Shown: positions 1 through 7,542 of the stretch, in pieces
Layout: the number at the start of each line of letters is the position of its first letter
How positions within the stretch are numbered: the first letter of the stretch is position 1
Origin: Nitrospirae bacterium JdFR-85
Lineage (GTDB): Bacteria; Nitrospirota; Thermodesulfovibrionia; Thermodesulfovibrionales; JdFR-85
Direction: 5' to 3'
NCBI GenBank assembly: GCA_002011745.1
Contig: MTOU01000027.1
Coordinates: 45,095-109,094 of the forward strand
DNA length: 64,000 bases
The notes under the pieces: model-generated
The model's input: the letters and a program-made list of their open reading frames with translations, nothing else
Told to the model about the DNA's origin: nothing
Databases searched by the model: none
Program-made: the position numbers and the translations under genes

Positions 1-695
1 CTGAGCTTTTTGAGGAGTCTCCTGCCTGCATTTATAAGTGTTTTTTCATCCTTAATTCTGACACCTGCTCCATCAGAGGCCTCTTTAATATTTGGTGTTA
101 TAAGCGAGACATCCCTATACAGCCTGAAATGGCCAATCTTTGGGTCAACCGAAAGAAAGATGTCTCTTTTTTTAAAGTTTTCCACAAGAAATCTCATTAA
201 CTTTGAAGAGACTACACCTTTCTTATAATCAGAAACTATTATTCCATCCCATCTGTTCCGATTATCCCATATAAATTCCTTCAATTTCTCAAAGGTATTA
301 TTGCTCAGCCCTCTGGCATCCTCTCTATCAAATCTTACCACCTGCTGGTTATGGGCTATCACGCGTGTCTTTACTGTGGTGGGTCTTCTGCCCAGAAATA
401 CTCCTTCATTGTTAATACCTCTGTCCTTCAGTATCTTTAACATTGTCTCTCCGTGAATATCCTCTCCCACAACACCAACTACCGTCACCTTTGCCCCGAG
501 AGATACAATATTTGCCCCTACATTGGCAGCACCTCCAAGACTATATTCCTCCCTTTTCACCTCAACCACAGGCACAGGAGCCTCGGGTGAGATTCTGTCT
601 ACTACTCCCCAGATATACTGATCAAGGATAAGGTCTCCTACTACTACTATCTCCTTCTTTTTTGCCTCTTTAAAAAGTCTCTTCAGATTCATCAT
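1..695 (-). CDS. rfaE1: D-glycero-beta-D-manno-heptose-7-phosphate kinase (RfaE1/HldE kinase domain), 3' end cut by window edge
   Basis: Phosphorylates heptose 7-phosphate at C1 in the ADP-heptose pathway for the LPS inner core. About 231 residues are visible. They have the PfkB/ribokinase layout: VVGDLILDQY near residue 18, then DRISPEAPVPVV, then GGAANVGANI, the usual N-terminal sugar-binding motifs of RfaE1. The C-terminal third, with the GxGD catalytic aspartate, lies beyond position 1, so it cannot be seen whether a cytidylyltransferase domain is fused. There are two adjacent ATG codons (695 and 692). No clear Shine-Dalgarno is seen, and the divergent permease starts only 14 bases away. 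A heptosyltransferase-GmhB fusion at 28400 belongs to the same pathway. Confidence 0.9.
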   Translation of the reverse strand, partial: MMNLKRLFKEAKKKEIVVVGDLILDQYIWGVVDRISPEAPVPVVEVKREEYSLGGAANVGANIVSLGAKVTVVGVVGEDIHGETMLKILKDRGINNEGVFLGRRPTTVKTRVIAHNQQVVRFDREDARGLSNNTFEKLKEFIWDNRNRWDGIIVSDYKKGVVSSKLMRFLVENFKKRDIFLSVDPKIGHFRLYRDVSLITPNIKEASDGAGVRIKDEKTLINAGRRLLKKL

Positions 696-709
696 AATAT
701 TTTACCATT

Positions 710-1585
710 ATGTGGGTTATTTTATCCTTTTTATCGGCCTTCTTTCTTGCAAGCAGTGATACTGTAACCAAGTATACATTAAGGGATGAAAACGAGTATC
801 TTATTACATGGTTAAGATACATCTTCTCTCTACCTGTACTTTTTTTGCTTCTGCCTTTGATAAAAATACCAGAGCTGGACAGGATGTTCTGGCTTGCCAC
901 TGCGGTAGCACTGCCTCTTGAGATTCTGGCAATAGTGTTATATATAAAGGCGATAAAGGTATCTGACCTTAGTATTGTCCTGCCTTTTCTGTCTCTCACT
1001 CCTGTATTTTTAATCTTTTTCTCATGGATAATCTTGGGAGAGAAGGTCTCAGCAGAAGGCACTATTGGTATAATTCTTGTGGCTACAGGTGGTTACACCC
1101 TTCAGGCATCATCAATCAAAAAAGGATTGCTTGAGCCTTTAAGGGTTCTTTTCAGAAACAGAGGTGTACTATATATGATTGCAGTTGCTTTTGTGTATAG
1201 CATCACCTCATCACTTGGAAAACTGGCTATACTTCACTCATCAGCCCTCTTCTTTCCGATTCTTTACTTTACCCTTGTAACAGTATTCTTTTCCCCTCTT
1301 GTGTGCCTAAACTTAAAAGGAGATATTTACAGGAAGAACAATTTTAGAAGAGATATAAAAGGAGCAGTACTTGCAGGCACTCTCTATGGACTCATGATAA
1401 TTACACATATGATAGCCATAAGCATATCAAATGTTGCCTATATGATTGCTATAAAACGTTCAAGTATGTTAATGGGTTCAATATATGGATTTGTGATTTT
1501 TAAAGAAAAAGGTGTAAAAGAGAGAATTTTCGGAGCCTCCCTGATGCTTGCTGGAATAGTACTGATAATCATGGGCTCTGATTAG
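710..1585 (+). CDS. EamA/DMT-superfamily permease
   Basis: Predicted inner-membrane drug/metabolite transporter of 291 residues, the usual length for a two-repeat EamA protein. Hydrophobic helices run through the whole chain in two halves (about residues 1-130 and 150-290), each half ending in a family-like segment (WIILGEK near 110; GFVIFKEKG near 265). The substrate cannot be read from sequence. The start has no Shine-Dalgarno. A TTAAAA-N17-CATAAT promoter-like pair (670-698) would start transcription about 5 bases before the ATG, so the message may be leaderless. It is transcribed divergently from rfaE1. Confidence 0.85.
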   Translation: MWVILSFLSAFFLASSDTVTKYTLRDENEYLITWLRYIFSLPVLFLLLPLIKIPELDRMFWLATAVALPLEILAIVLYIKAIKVSDLSIVLPFLSLTPVFLIFFSWIILGEKVSAEGTIGIILVATGGYTLQASSIKKGLLEPLRVLFRNRGVLYMIAVAFVYSITSSLGKLAILHSSALFFPILYFTLVTVFFSPLVCLNLKGDIYRKNNFRRDIKGAVLAGTLYGLMIITHMIAISISNVAYMIAIKRSSMLMGSIYGFVIFKEKGVKERIFGASLMLAGIVLIIMGSD

Positions 1586-1597
1586 AAATAAAAAAAC

Positions 1598-1625
1598 TGG
1601 ACATTTTGTAAAGTTATGTTATAAT
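1598..1625 (+). promoter_or_regulatory. sigma-70-type promoter for the radical SAM gene
   Basis: TGGACA (1598-1603), a 16-base spacer, then a perfect TATAAT (1620-1625). It sits about 60 bases before the ATG at 1689 in the 103-base gap after the permease gene. Confidence 0.6.
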
Positions 1626-1688
1626 TATAGTAATAGCCTGCCTTGTAAAAAGATAGGGGGCTAAAGAAAATCTTGATTAGGAGTTAAT

Positions 1689-3098
1689 ATGAGAAGAATC
1701 TCTTTTATTGAAGCGAGGTCCCCAGGTGCACATATATTCAGTAAATTTCCTATTCCACGTCTTGGTTCTGTTCTTCTTGCTACAATGCTTAAACAGAGAG
1801 GTTATGATGTAAGGGTCTTTATTGAAGATATTGCAGAGCCTGACTGGTCTTATGTAGAGTCTTCTGATCTCGTATGTATCTCAACCATTACATCTACAGC
1901 AATAAGGGCATACCATATTGCAGATATGTTAAGGAAGAAGGGGATGCCTGTAATAATGGGAGGTGCCCATCCTACCTTTATGGCAGAAGAAGCTCTTGAG
2001 CATGCAGACTTTGTTGTAAGAGGAGAGGGAGATATCAGTCTGCCAAGTCTTGTTGAGTCTCTTTCAAAAGGGAAACCGGATATTACTCAGATTGAAGGTA
2101 TCTCATACAGAGAGAAATCTGGACATATAAGACACAATCCTCCAGGAAAACTACTTGAAGATCTTGATATCCTACCTAATCCAGACTTCTCTCTGGTACA
2201 TCAATGGACATCTAAAAATATCTATCCTATCTCTACCTCAAGGGGATGCCCTTATAACTGTAAGTTTTGTTCAGTCATACAGATATTTGGGAGGAAATAC
2301 CGCTACAGGTCTGTAGAAGCGACCCTAAAAGACCTTAAAGAAGCGTCTGTTTTAAATAATAGAACAAAATTTATCGTGGATGACAACTTTGCAGCAAACA
2401 AGACCCGAACAAAACAGATCCTCAGGGGTATGATTGAGGAAGGCATAAAGACATCCTGGTCAGCTCAGGTGAGAACAGAGGTGGCAAAGGATCCTGAACT
2501 GCTGCAATTGATGGCAGACGCTGGCTGTGATACTCTCTATATAGGCTTTGAATCTATTAATCCTAAAACACTTGCTGCATACAACAAGAAACAGGATGTG
2601 AAGGGAATCGTGGATTGTATCAGAAAGGTAAAAGAGCATGGGATACATATACATGGAATGTTTGTCTTAGGAGCAGACACGGACGATAAAACCACAATAA
2701 AGGAGACAGCAGATTTTGCTATAAAATTAGGTATAGACACGGTTCAGTTCGTGATTTTAACCCCACTTCCAGGAACTCCCTTCTTTGAAGAGATGAAGAG
2801 AGATGGTAGGCTCTTACATACGGACTGGTCCAAGTATGATGCTCATCATGTAGTCTTCAAACCAAACCTGATTGATCCTGTAACATTACAGATTGAAACA
2901 ATTAAGGCTATGGGTAAGTTTTACTCCTGGAAGTATATTCTAAAGCACCTCGTAAAATTTGAATTCTTCTATGCAGCCATAGGACTCTATGGGAAAAAAT
3001 CGATCAAAAAGGGTTTAAAAGAGATAATGAATTATATAGAAAGCTTTGGTATTGACTCAATAATTCCTGAAAGAAAGAGTATATCCCTATCGAGATAA
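1689..3098 (+). CDS. B12-binding-domain radical SAM protein
   Basis: 469 residues. An N-terminal Rossmann-like B12-binding domain (about 5-140, with GGAHPTF and VRGEGD segments typical of this class) is followed by a radical SAM core. That core has the cluster motif C187-x3-C191-x2-C194 (SRGCPYNCKFC) and later segments GFESINPKTL and TPLPGTPFFEEM. Such enzymes often do methylation or ring chemistry on lipids, tetrapyrroles or secondary metabolites, but the substrate here is not predictable. A good AGGAG lies 5 bases before ATG. The 3' end overlaps the convergent gspM-like gene by 12 bases. It resembles the broad BchE/HpnJ-like group, and I would not assign a specific member. Confidence 0.85.
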   Translation: MRRISFIEARSPGAHIFSKFPIPRLGSVLLATMLKQRGYDVRVFIEDIAEPDWSYVESSDLVCISTITSTAIRAYHIADMLRKKGMPVIMGGAHPTFMAEEALEHADFVVRGEGDISLPSLVESLSKGKPDITQIEGISYREKSGHIRHNPPGKLLEDLDILPNPDFSLVHQWTSKNIYPISTSRGCPYNCKFCSVIQIFGRKYRYRSVEATLKDLKEASVLNNRTKFIVDDNFAANKTRTKQILRGMIEEGIKTSWSAQVRTEVAKDPELLQLMADAGCDTLYIGFESINPKTLAAYNKKQDVKGIVDCIRKVKEHGIHIHGMFVLGADTDDKTTIKETADFAIKLGIDTVQFVILTPLPGTPFFEEMKRDGRLLHTDWSKYDAHHVVFKPNLIDPVTLQIETIKAMGKFYSWKYILKHLVKFEFFYAAIGLYGKKSIKKGLKEIMNYIESFGIDSIIPERKSISLSR

Positions 3099-3632
3099 TC
3101 CACTAATCCTTAACCTAACAATAAGACTACCAGGATTACGATAGTTCCTAACCCTTATATTGAGTTCTCTTATCACCATAAATGGAGTGCCTGCTTCAAT
3201 AGAGTACAGAACATTTGAGAGAGATTCTATACTGTCAAACTCTGCATCCAGACTCACTGATATCTCTCTATAATGTCCATATTCCTTGGTCTTCCCCATT
3301 CTTTCACTCCTTATCCTGCCTCCATTGCTTGTAATGAGTCTTTTTATCCGTTCCTGTAGATTGGCAGATGCGAGGGCAGGGGTCTCGCCTGGTATAAGTC
3401 GCAACTCCTCCTCCTGAAGGGCTTTCTTAAGTTCTGTAAGTTCTTCCTCAATTCCTTCTGAGCTGGCTAAGACATTTTTATATTTCTGGATAGTCCTGAG
3501 CTTTAGTTCCCTCTCCTCTTGGATTATCTCCATGTTGTTTCTGAGATAGGAATATCCATACTGATATATCACAATAAGGCTTAATATAAAAGCCATTACT
3601 ATGCCTATCAAAAGTCTTCTGTGCTGCCACAT
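3087..3632 (-). CDS. GspM/PilO-like type II secretion or pilus inner-membrane protein
   Basis: 181 residues: a short cytoplasmic start, one membrane helix (about 8-27), a coiled-coil stretch (about 30-75) and a C-terminal ferredoxin-like alpha/beta domain. This is the layout of GspM type b and PilO, which dimerise with GspL/PilN under the assembly platform. It is the last gene of the minus-strand gsp operon and directly abuts the GspL/PilN-like gene. The call rests on architecture and position more than on motifs. Confidence 0.7.
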   Translation of the reverse strand: MWQHRRLLIGIVMAFILSLIVIYQYGYSYLRNNMEIIQEERELKLRTIQKYKNVLASSEGIEEELTELKKALQEEELRLIPGETPALASANLQERIKRLITSNGGRIRSERMGKTKEYGHYREISVSLDAEFDSIESLSNVLYSIEAGTPFMVIRELNIRVRNYRNPGSLIVRLRISGLSR

Positions 3633-4984
3633 TATTCTATCTCCGCCTTTATTCTAAATCTCTCCTTCTTCAACCTCCTGTCTTTAACAGTGGGAGAAGA
3701 AAAGCTTACATTCTTAAGAAGAGGAGACTTCTCCAGTATAGATATAAGGGCTGTGGAGTTATCTGAGAACCCTTCTAATCTTACTGTATTGTTATTTATT
3801 ACAAACGTTGTCAGCCATGTATCCTTGGGAAGCATTATTGAAATTTCCTTCAGAATGTCTACTGCAGTGTATGGAGGTTTAAATTTGCGAATTGTATTGA
3901 TTCTCTCCATAATCCTCTCCTTCTCTTTCAACCTCTTTTCTACATCCATCACCTTTGGCTTCAATTCAGCAACCACTCTGGATAGGTATTCAACCTCTTT
4001 TTGGGTCTTTATAAAAGGGATTATCATCATTAAACAGAGAACACCCACAATAAGAAAAATTAGAAAAAAAGTGCCTCTGAAATCTACCCTTGTCTGGGGC
4101 CTAATGCCCATAGACAGTAAATCTAACCTCCTTCTGGTAGACAGAATATATGAGAAGGCTGTAGCCTCTGCTACTGCTTCTGGAAAATTCTCACTCATTC
4201 TGATGTTTCCATAAACTACATTACTTAGAGATAACTCTCTATCAATCCCTAATCTACACCCTATGGATACCACTGTCTCTGGTTCAAAATCCTCAATCCA
4301 TTTAGGCTTAGACCAAAGGTCCTCTATGGTGCATGGTTCAGTAGACAGTAATAATGAATTATATACAACCACTTTCTTAAGAGACCCATTGTCATTTTTT
4401 ACCAGAAGTAGATCTCTTTTGGCAGTAGCTTCTGAAAGAAATCCTGCAAGGGAGTCTCCATGAAAAGTAATAGCATTTAGTTTTATTCCTTCAGACTCGA
4501 ATCTTCTCAGATAGGGTGAAAGGGTATCCCTTTTTACTATATACAAAGTTACCAACAATTCATTTTCATCTGTCCGAATAAGTGAATAATCAAAAAAGAC
4601 CTCTTCCTGACTGAAAGGTGTAAACCTGTCCATCTCATAAGCCAGAACCTCACCTATGTTCTCTAATACTGTAACGGGCAGTCTCACGGGAATAATAAGT
4701 ATCCATTCATCAGGTATACAAAATACCACTTCTATGCCTTTGTCTCTTGTTTCTGCCAGTACAGATTTAACAGAGGAGACCACTTCAGCAGGCTCTGGAA
4801 ATTTTTCAGGAAAGAGAAACATCTTTGAGAAACTAATCCCTGTTTTATTCATATCTTTCTTCAGATAGGCAAAAGACAGAGCCCCCTTATGAAGAGATAC
4901 GGCAAGAATCCTTCTTTTCTTAAGATACTCTTCAAAAGGATTATAGAAAAGAATTTCTTTAACCTTGCTCAGACGTTCTCTCAT
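3632..4984 (-). CDS. GspL-like (PilM-PilN fused) assembly platform protein
   Basis: 450 residues. The N-terminal half (to about 290) looks like an actin-like PilM/GspL cytoplasmic domain. It is followed by a single membrane helix (about 301-323, FFLIFLIVGVLCLMMI), a coiled coil and a PilN-like periplasmic domain (PKDTWLTTF, then LEGFSDN). In type II secretion GspL links the ATPase GspE to the pseudopilus platform; in pili the same role is split between PilM and PilN. The start overlaps the end of gspK by 26 bases, indicating tight coupling. Confidence 0.75.
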   Translation of the reverse strand: MRERLSKVKEILFYNPFEEYLKKRRILAVSLHKGALSFAYLKKDMNKTGISFSKMFLFPEKFPEPAEVVSSVKSVLAETRDKGIEVVFCIPDEWILIIPVRLPVTVLENIGEVLAYEMDRFTPFSQEEVFFDYSLIRTDENELLVTLYIVKRDTLSPYLRRFESEGIKLNAITFHGDSLAGFLSEATAKRDLLLVKNDNGSLKKVVVYNSLLLSTEPCTIEDLWSKPKWIEDFEPETVVSIGCRLGIDRELSLSNVVYGNIRMSENFPEAVAEATAFSYILSTRRRLDLLSMGIRPQTRVDFRGTFFLIFLIVGVLCLMMIIPFIKTQKEVEYLSRVVAELKPKVMDVEKRLKEKERIMERINTIRKFKPPYTAVDILKEISIMLPKDTWLTTFVINNNTVRLEGFSDNSTALISILEKSPLLKNVSFSSPTVKDRRLKKERFRIKAEIE

Positions 4985-5930
4985 TATTTATCTCTTTGGT
5001 CTTAATTCCTCTCTTCCAATATAGGATTTTAAAACCAGCACTATCTAATCTCACGACAGCCTCTAAGGAAGAGGTTCCTCTACCTGAAAATGCCTCTATC
5101 CTGAAGGTGCCTTCATCACCTACTGTCAAAAACCTTCCTACTGAAGCATAGGCACCTCCAATTAATGACTGTAGCTCAGCGGGGTTCCTTATAGGCTGTT
5201 CTTTCCTATACTGGATTACTGTTTCCACAAGTTCCTCACTGAAGCCAGGAATGGAAAGAAGCAGTTCTCTTGGGGCTGTGTTGATATTTAGCATGCCAGA
5301 AAGGGAATAGACAGTTACGTAATCCCGAAGCCCTTTCTTATTTTCATTTCCATAGAATATATCCTCATCCATTCCTTTAATAAGTAGAAGTTCCTCTACT
5401 GCCTCAAGGTTACTGTTTTTACACCTGTATGGTCTTGGAAGACTGCTGTAGTATTCATCCTCAGCACCATTCAGTCTGTGCAGATTATCCTTGTCACGCC
5501 AGTCAAGCAATGAATCCACTATCACCTCAATCCTCTCTTTTTCAACACCTAAGTGCCTGAGTAAACCCTTTAATATTACATCAGCAGTATGGTTTAAATC
5601 CAGTCTTGTTGACTCTGGATATATCCTTACCCAGTACTCCTCTCCATCTATCGTTCCTCTGTTCAGTAAACCCCTTAGGTTCCAGATATCTTCCTCATCA
5701 GGATGCAGCTTCGCATACTGGATCTCCAGAATAGCTCTGTGTATCGCTCCTTCTAATATGAAATCATTCTTTATCTTATCAGCAAAGAAGACCTCTGAGT
5801 CTGTTTCTATCCTGGTCATATAGGTAAAGGACATCACCATAACCATCAAAAGCACAAGTACCCATAGTACCATTAAAAGGGCTATCCCTCTGATATTATT
5901 TAAGTGTTCTCCTAAGCACCTCAAGAACAT
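4959..5930 (-). CDS. gspK: GspK-type minor pseudopilin
   Basis: 323 residues. A short leader ends in RG|IALLMVLWVL, the prepilin-like site of GspK, which characteristically lacks glutamate at +5. The large C-terminal domain includes RLDLNH and a helix-hairpin-helix-like stretch (GMLNINTAPRELLLSIPG) seen in GspK proteins. It probably caps the pseudopilus tip together with GspI and GspJ. Start choice is uncertain: ATG 5930 has AGGAGG only 3 bases upstream, while a TTG at 5924 has better spacing (9). It overlaps the end of gspJ. Confidence 0.85.
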   Translation of the reverse strand: MFLRCLGEHLNNIRGIALLMVLWVLVLLMVMVMSFTYMTRIETDSEVFFADKIKNDFILEGAIHRAILEIQYAKLHPDEEDIWNLRGLLNRGTIDGEEYWVRIYPESTRLDLNHTADVILKGLLRHLGVEKERIEVIVDSLLDWRDKDNLHRLNGAEDEYYSSLPRPYRCKNSNLEAVEELLLIKGMDEDIFYGNENKKGLRDYVTVYSLSGMLNINTAPRELLLSIPGFSEELVETVIQYRKEQPIRNPAELQSLIGGAYASVGRFLTVGDEGTFRIEAFSGRGTSSLEAVVRLDSAGFKILYWKRGIKTKEINNERTSEQG

Positions 5931-6528
5931 CTACCTCCTCGATTTTGGAAGTACTGCCTCTGCTACCACTGTAAACAGGAAAGATCATCTCTCTTTCGAT
6001 TTTTCCTTTCTTTATAACCAAAGCAACTGCACGGGGAAAGACCTTAGACTCTTTAAATTCTTCCTTCCATTCCATTTCCTGATTGAGGTATAAAAAGACC
6101 ACTTTATCTATGCTATCCATTAGGACAATACTCACACCCTCTTCCTCCCCTGGTAGTCTCTCTCTTTCGATCAACTGAAAACCTTTGTCAGTTTCCTCAA
6201 TAGTATAAGAAACCTCAACAAACGAGTCTCTGCTGCCCAACAATGAGGATGTGCTCAAAAACTGGAAACCACTTTTGTCTCCTTCAAACCATACAAATCT
6301 CTTGCCATCCACCCATCTTGTTGATGAAATAAGGGAGGAGAGCTGTCTTTCTAAATTAAGATAGAGACCTCTTATTGCATCGAGCTCCTGTACCTTGGCC
6401 TCTGCCTTTTGTACAGACCGCACTCCCAGCCTTATTGCGCCAACTACTGCCACAGCTACTATACTCAACAGGAGGGTTGCAAGAAGTATTTCCAAAAGGG
6501 TGAATCCTCTTTTGTCATGGAGATTCAT
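5896..6528 (-). CDS. gspJ: GspJ-type minor pseudopilin
   Basis: 210 residues beginning MNLHDKRG|FTLLEILLA, a textbook type IV prepilin peptidase site with glutamate at +5. The rest has GspJ-like character (DAIRGLYLNLERQL, then FLSTSSLLG). It is expected to sit in the minor pseudopilin tip complex. Its ATG lies inside the end of gspI (14-base overlap), and its own 3' end overlaps gspK. Confidence 0.8.
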   Translation of the reverse strand: MNLHDKRGFTLLEILLATLLLSIVAVAVVGAIRLGVRSVQKAEAKVQELDAIRGLYLNLERQLSSLISSTRWVDGKRFVWFEGDKSGFQFLSTSSLLGSRDSFVEVSYTIEETDKGFQLIERERLPGEEEGVSIVLMDSIDKVVFLYLNQEMEWKEEFKESKVFPRAVALVIKKGKIEREMIFPVYSGSRGSTSKIEEVDVLEVLRRTLK

Positions 6529-6892
6529 ACAGACTCCTATTCACCACCTTTTCTGTTTTTAATGTAAAGACCCTGTTTCCCTTTTTAATCTCTACCTTGA
6601 TTAAAAACATTTTAAAAGGAAGTGCTTCTGTTTTGTCAGTCTCAATCTCTGTTATACTCTTCCACAGTTCATACCCTTGTCTTTCAACCACCTCTGTGCC
6701 TTCTTCAAGGGTCTCTTTCAGTAGAAGACTTCTCATCTCTGCCGAAGCAACAAGGGCAAGGTCTAAATGGTCCTCTGTGGATGCTACACTCCGAAGCCCC
6801 CCTGAAAAGAGCATTATAATTGCTACAATCCCCATCGCAAGAATTGCTACTGCCACAAGGACTTCAATAAGAGTGAACCCCCTCTGTTTCAT
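6515..6892 (-). CDS. gspI: GspI-type minor pseudopilin
   Basis: 125 residues starting MKQRG|FTLIEVLVAVAIL, the most canonical prepilin signal in the operon, with glutamate at +5. The length matches GspI, and the order H-I-J-K supports the call. The start codon overlaps the gspH stop in an ATGA arrangement. Confidence 0.8.
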   Translation of the reverse strand: MKQRGFTLIEVLVAVAILAMGIVAIIMLFSGGLRSVASTEDHLDLALVASAEMRSLLLKETLEEGTEVVERQGYELWKSITEIETDKTEALPFKMFLIKVEIKKGNRVFTLKTEKVVNRSLYESP

Positions 6893-7344
6893 TCTATCTT
6901 CCTCACATGAGTACTACCTGTTAAGGGAGAGACCTTTATAGAGTAAACTATATTTTTTGCCTTCAACATCACTTCTCCTCCTGAACAACCATACCCTGGA
7001 AAAAAAATAATTTTATATACCCCGTTGTTAATCCATCCCTGTTCTGGATCAAAAACAGATATCTCGATACTTTCAGGAATAGCCTTCTTTTTGTTAAATG
7101 CCTCAATATATCTGTTGTCAAGATCAATCCTTACTACAACCTGTTCGGCCTTTGTCTGAGCCCTGTTCTTGGCATACCTTAGGGTAGAAACCACATCTCT
7201 CACTGTTGCCTTCAGTTTCTCCTTGGGAAGTCTCATTCCCAGATTCACTCCGACAATACCAACCATCAGACCTATAAGTGTCATAACAACTATCAACTCT
7301 AATAATGTAAAACCCCGTTGAGAATGCCCTTTATTATTTTTCAT
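6889..7344 (-). CDS. gspH: GspH/FimT-type minor pseudopilin
   Basis: 151 residues from ATG 7344: MKNNKGHSQRG|FTLLELIVVMTLIG, then a GspH-like body. I prefer 7344 over the upstream in-frame ATG at 7377. It has a GGAGAGG ribosome site at proper spacing, it gives a short prepilin leader, and the likely -10 box at 7376-7381 overlaps the 7377 codon. It is the first gene of the six-gene pseudopilin/platform operon running to 3087. Confidence 0.8.
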   Translation of the reverse strand: MKNNKGHSQRGFTLLELIVVMTLIGLMVGIVGVNLGMRLPKEKLKATVRDVVSTLRYAKNRAQTKAEQVVVRIDLDNRYIEAFNKKKAIPESIEISVFDPEQGWINNGVYKIIFFPGYGCSGGEVMLKAKNIVYSIKVSPLTGSTHVRKIE

Positions 7345-7375
7345 TAAACACCTCTCCTTTACTGCTGAATAACCC

Positions 7376-7405
7376 AATATAACACTCTTTCATAAAGGAT
7401 GACAA
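7376..7405 (-). promoter_or_regulatory. sigma-70-type promoter of the gspH-M operon
   Basis: Read on the minus strand: TTGTCA (7405-7400), an 18-base spacer, then TATATT (7381-7376). The expected start is near 7369, giving a leader of about 25 bases to the ATG at 7344. It is back to back with the thrS promoter. Confidence 0.55.
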
Positions 7406-7449
7406 CCCAGAATATTTACAGGCATTGAATCTATAAAATCAAGAATAAA

Positions 7450-7479
7450 TTGAAATAGAAGACTTTATTAATGTATAAT
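7450..7479 (+). promoter_or_regulatory. sigma-70-type promoter of thrS
   Basis: TTGAAA (7450-7455), an 18-base spacer, then a perfect TATAAT (7474-7479), about 64 bases before the thrS ATG. No T-box specifier or terminator/antiterminator pair is visible in the short leader. Confidence 0.65.
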
Positions 7480-7542
7480 TTACAACGGGAACGAGTTATC
7501 GTCACTTTTTGAGAACAGGAGGAATGGAAAAACAGACAGAAG

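Noticed and set aside
670..1062. 130-codon minus-strand frame across the rfaE1/permease junction
   Set aside because: It overlaps the permease coding frame throughout and has no family features. Its start region is better explained by the divergent gene starts.
3621..4214. 197-codon open frame on the plus strand
   Set aside because: It lies antisense to the GspL/PilN-like gene, has no ribosome site and shows no protein-like pattern. It is a shadow frame.
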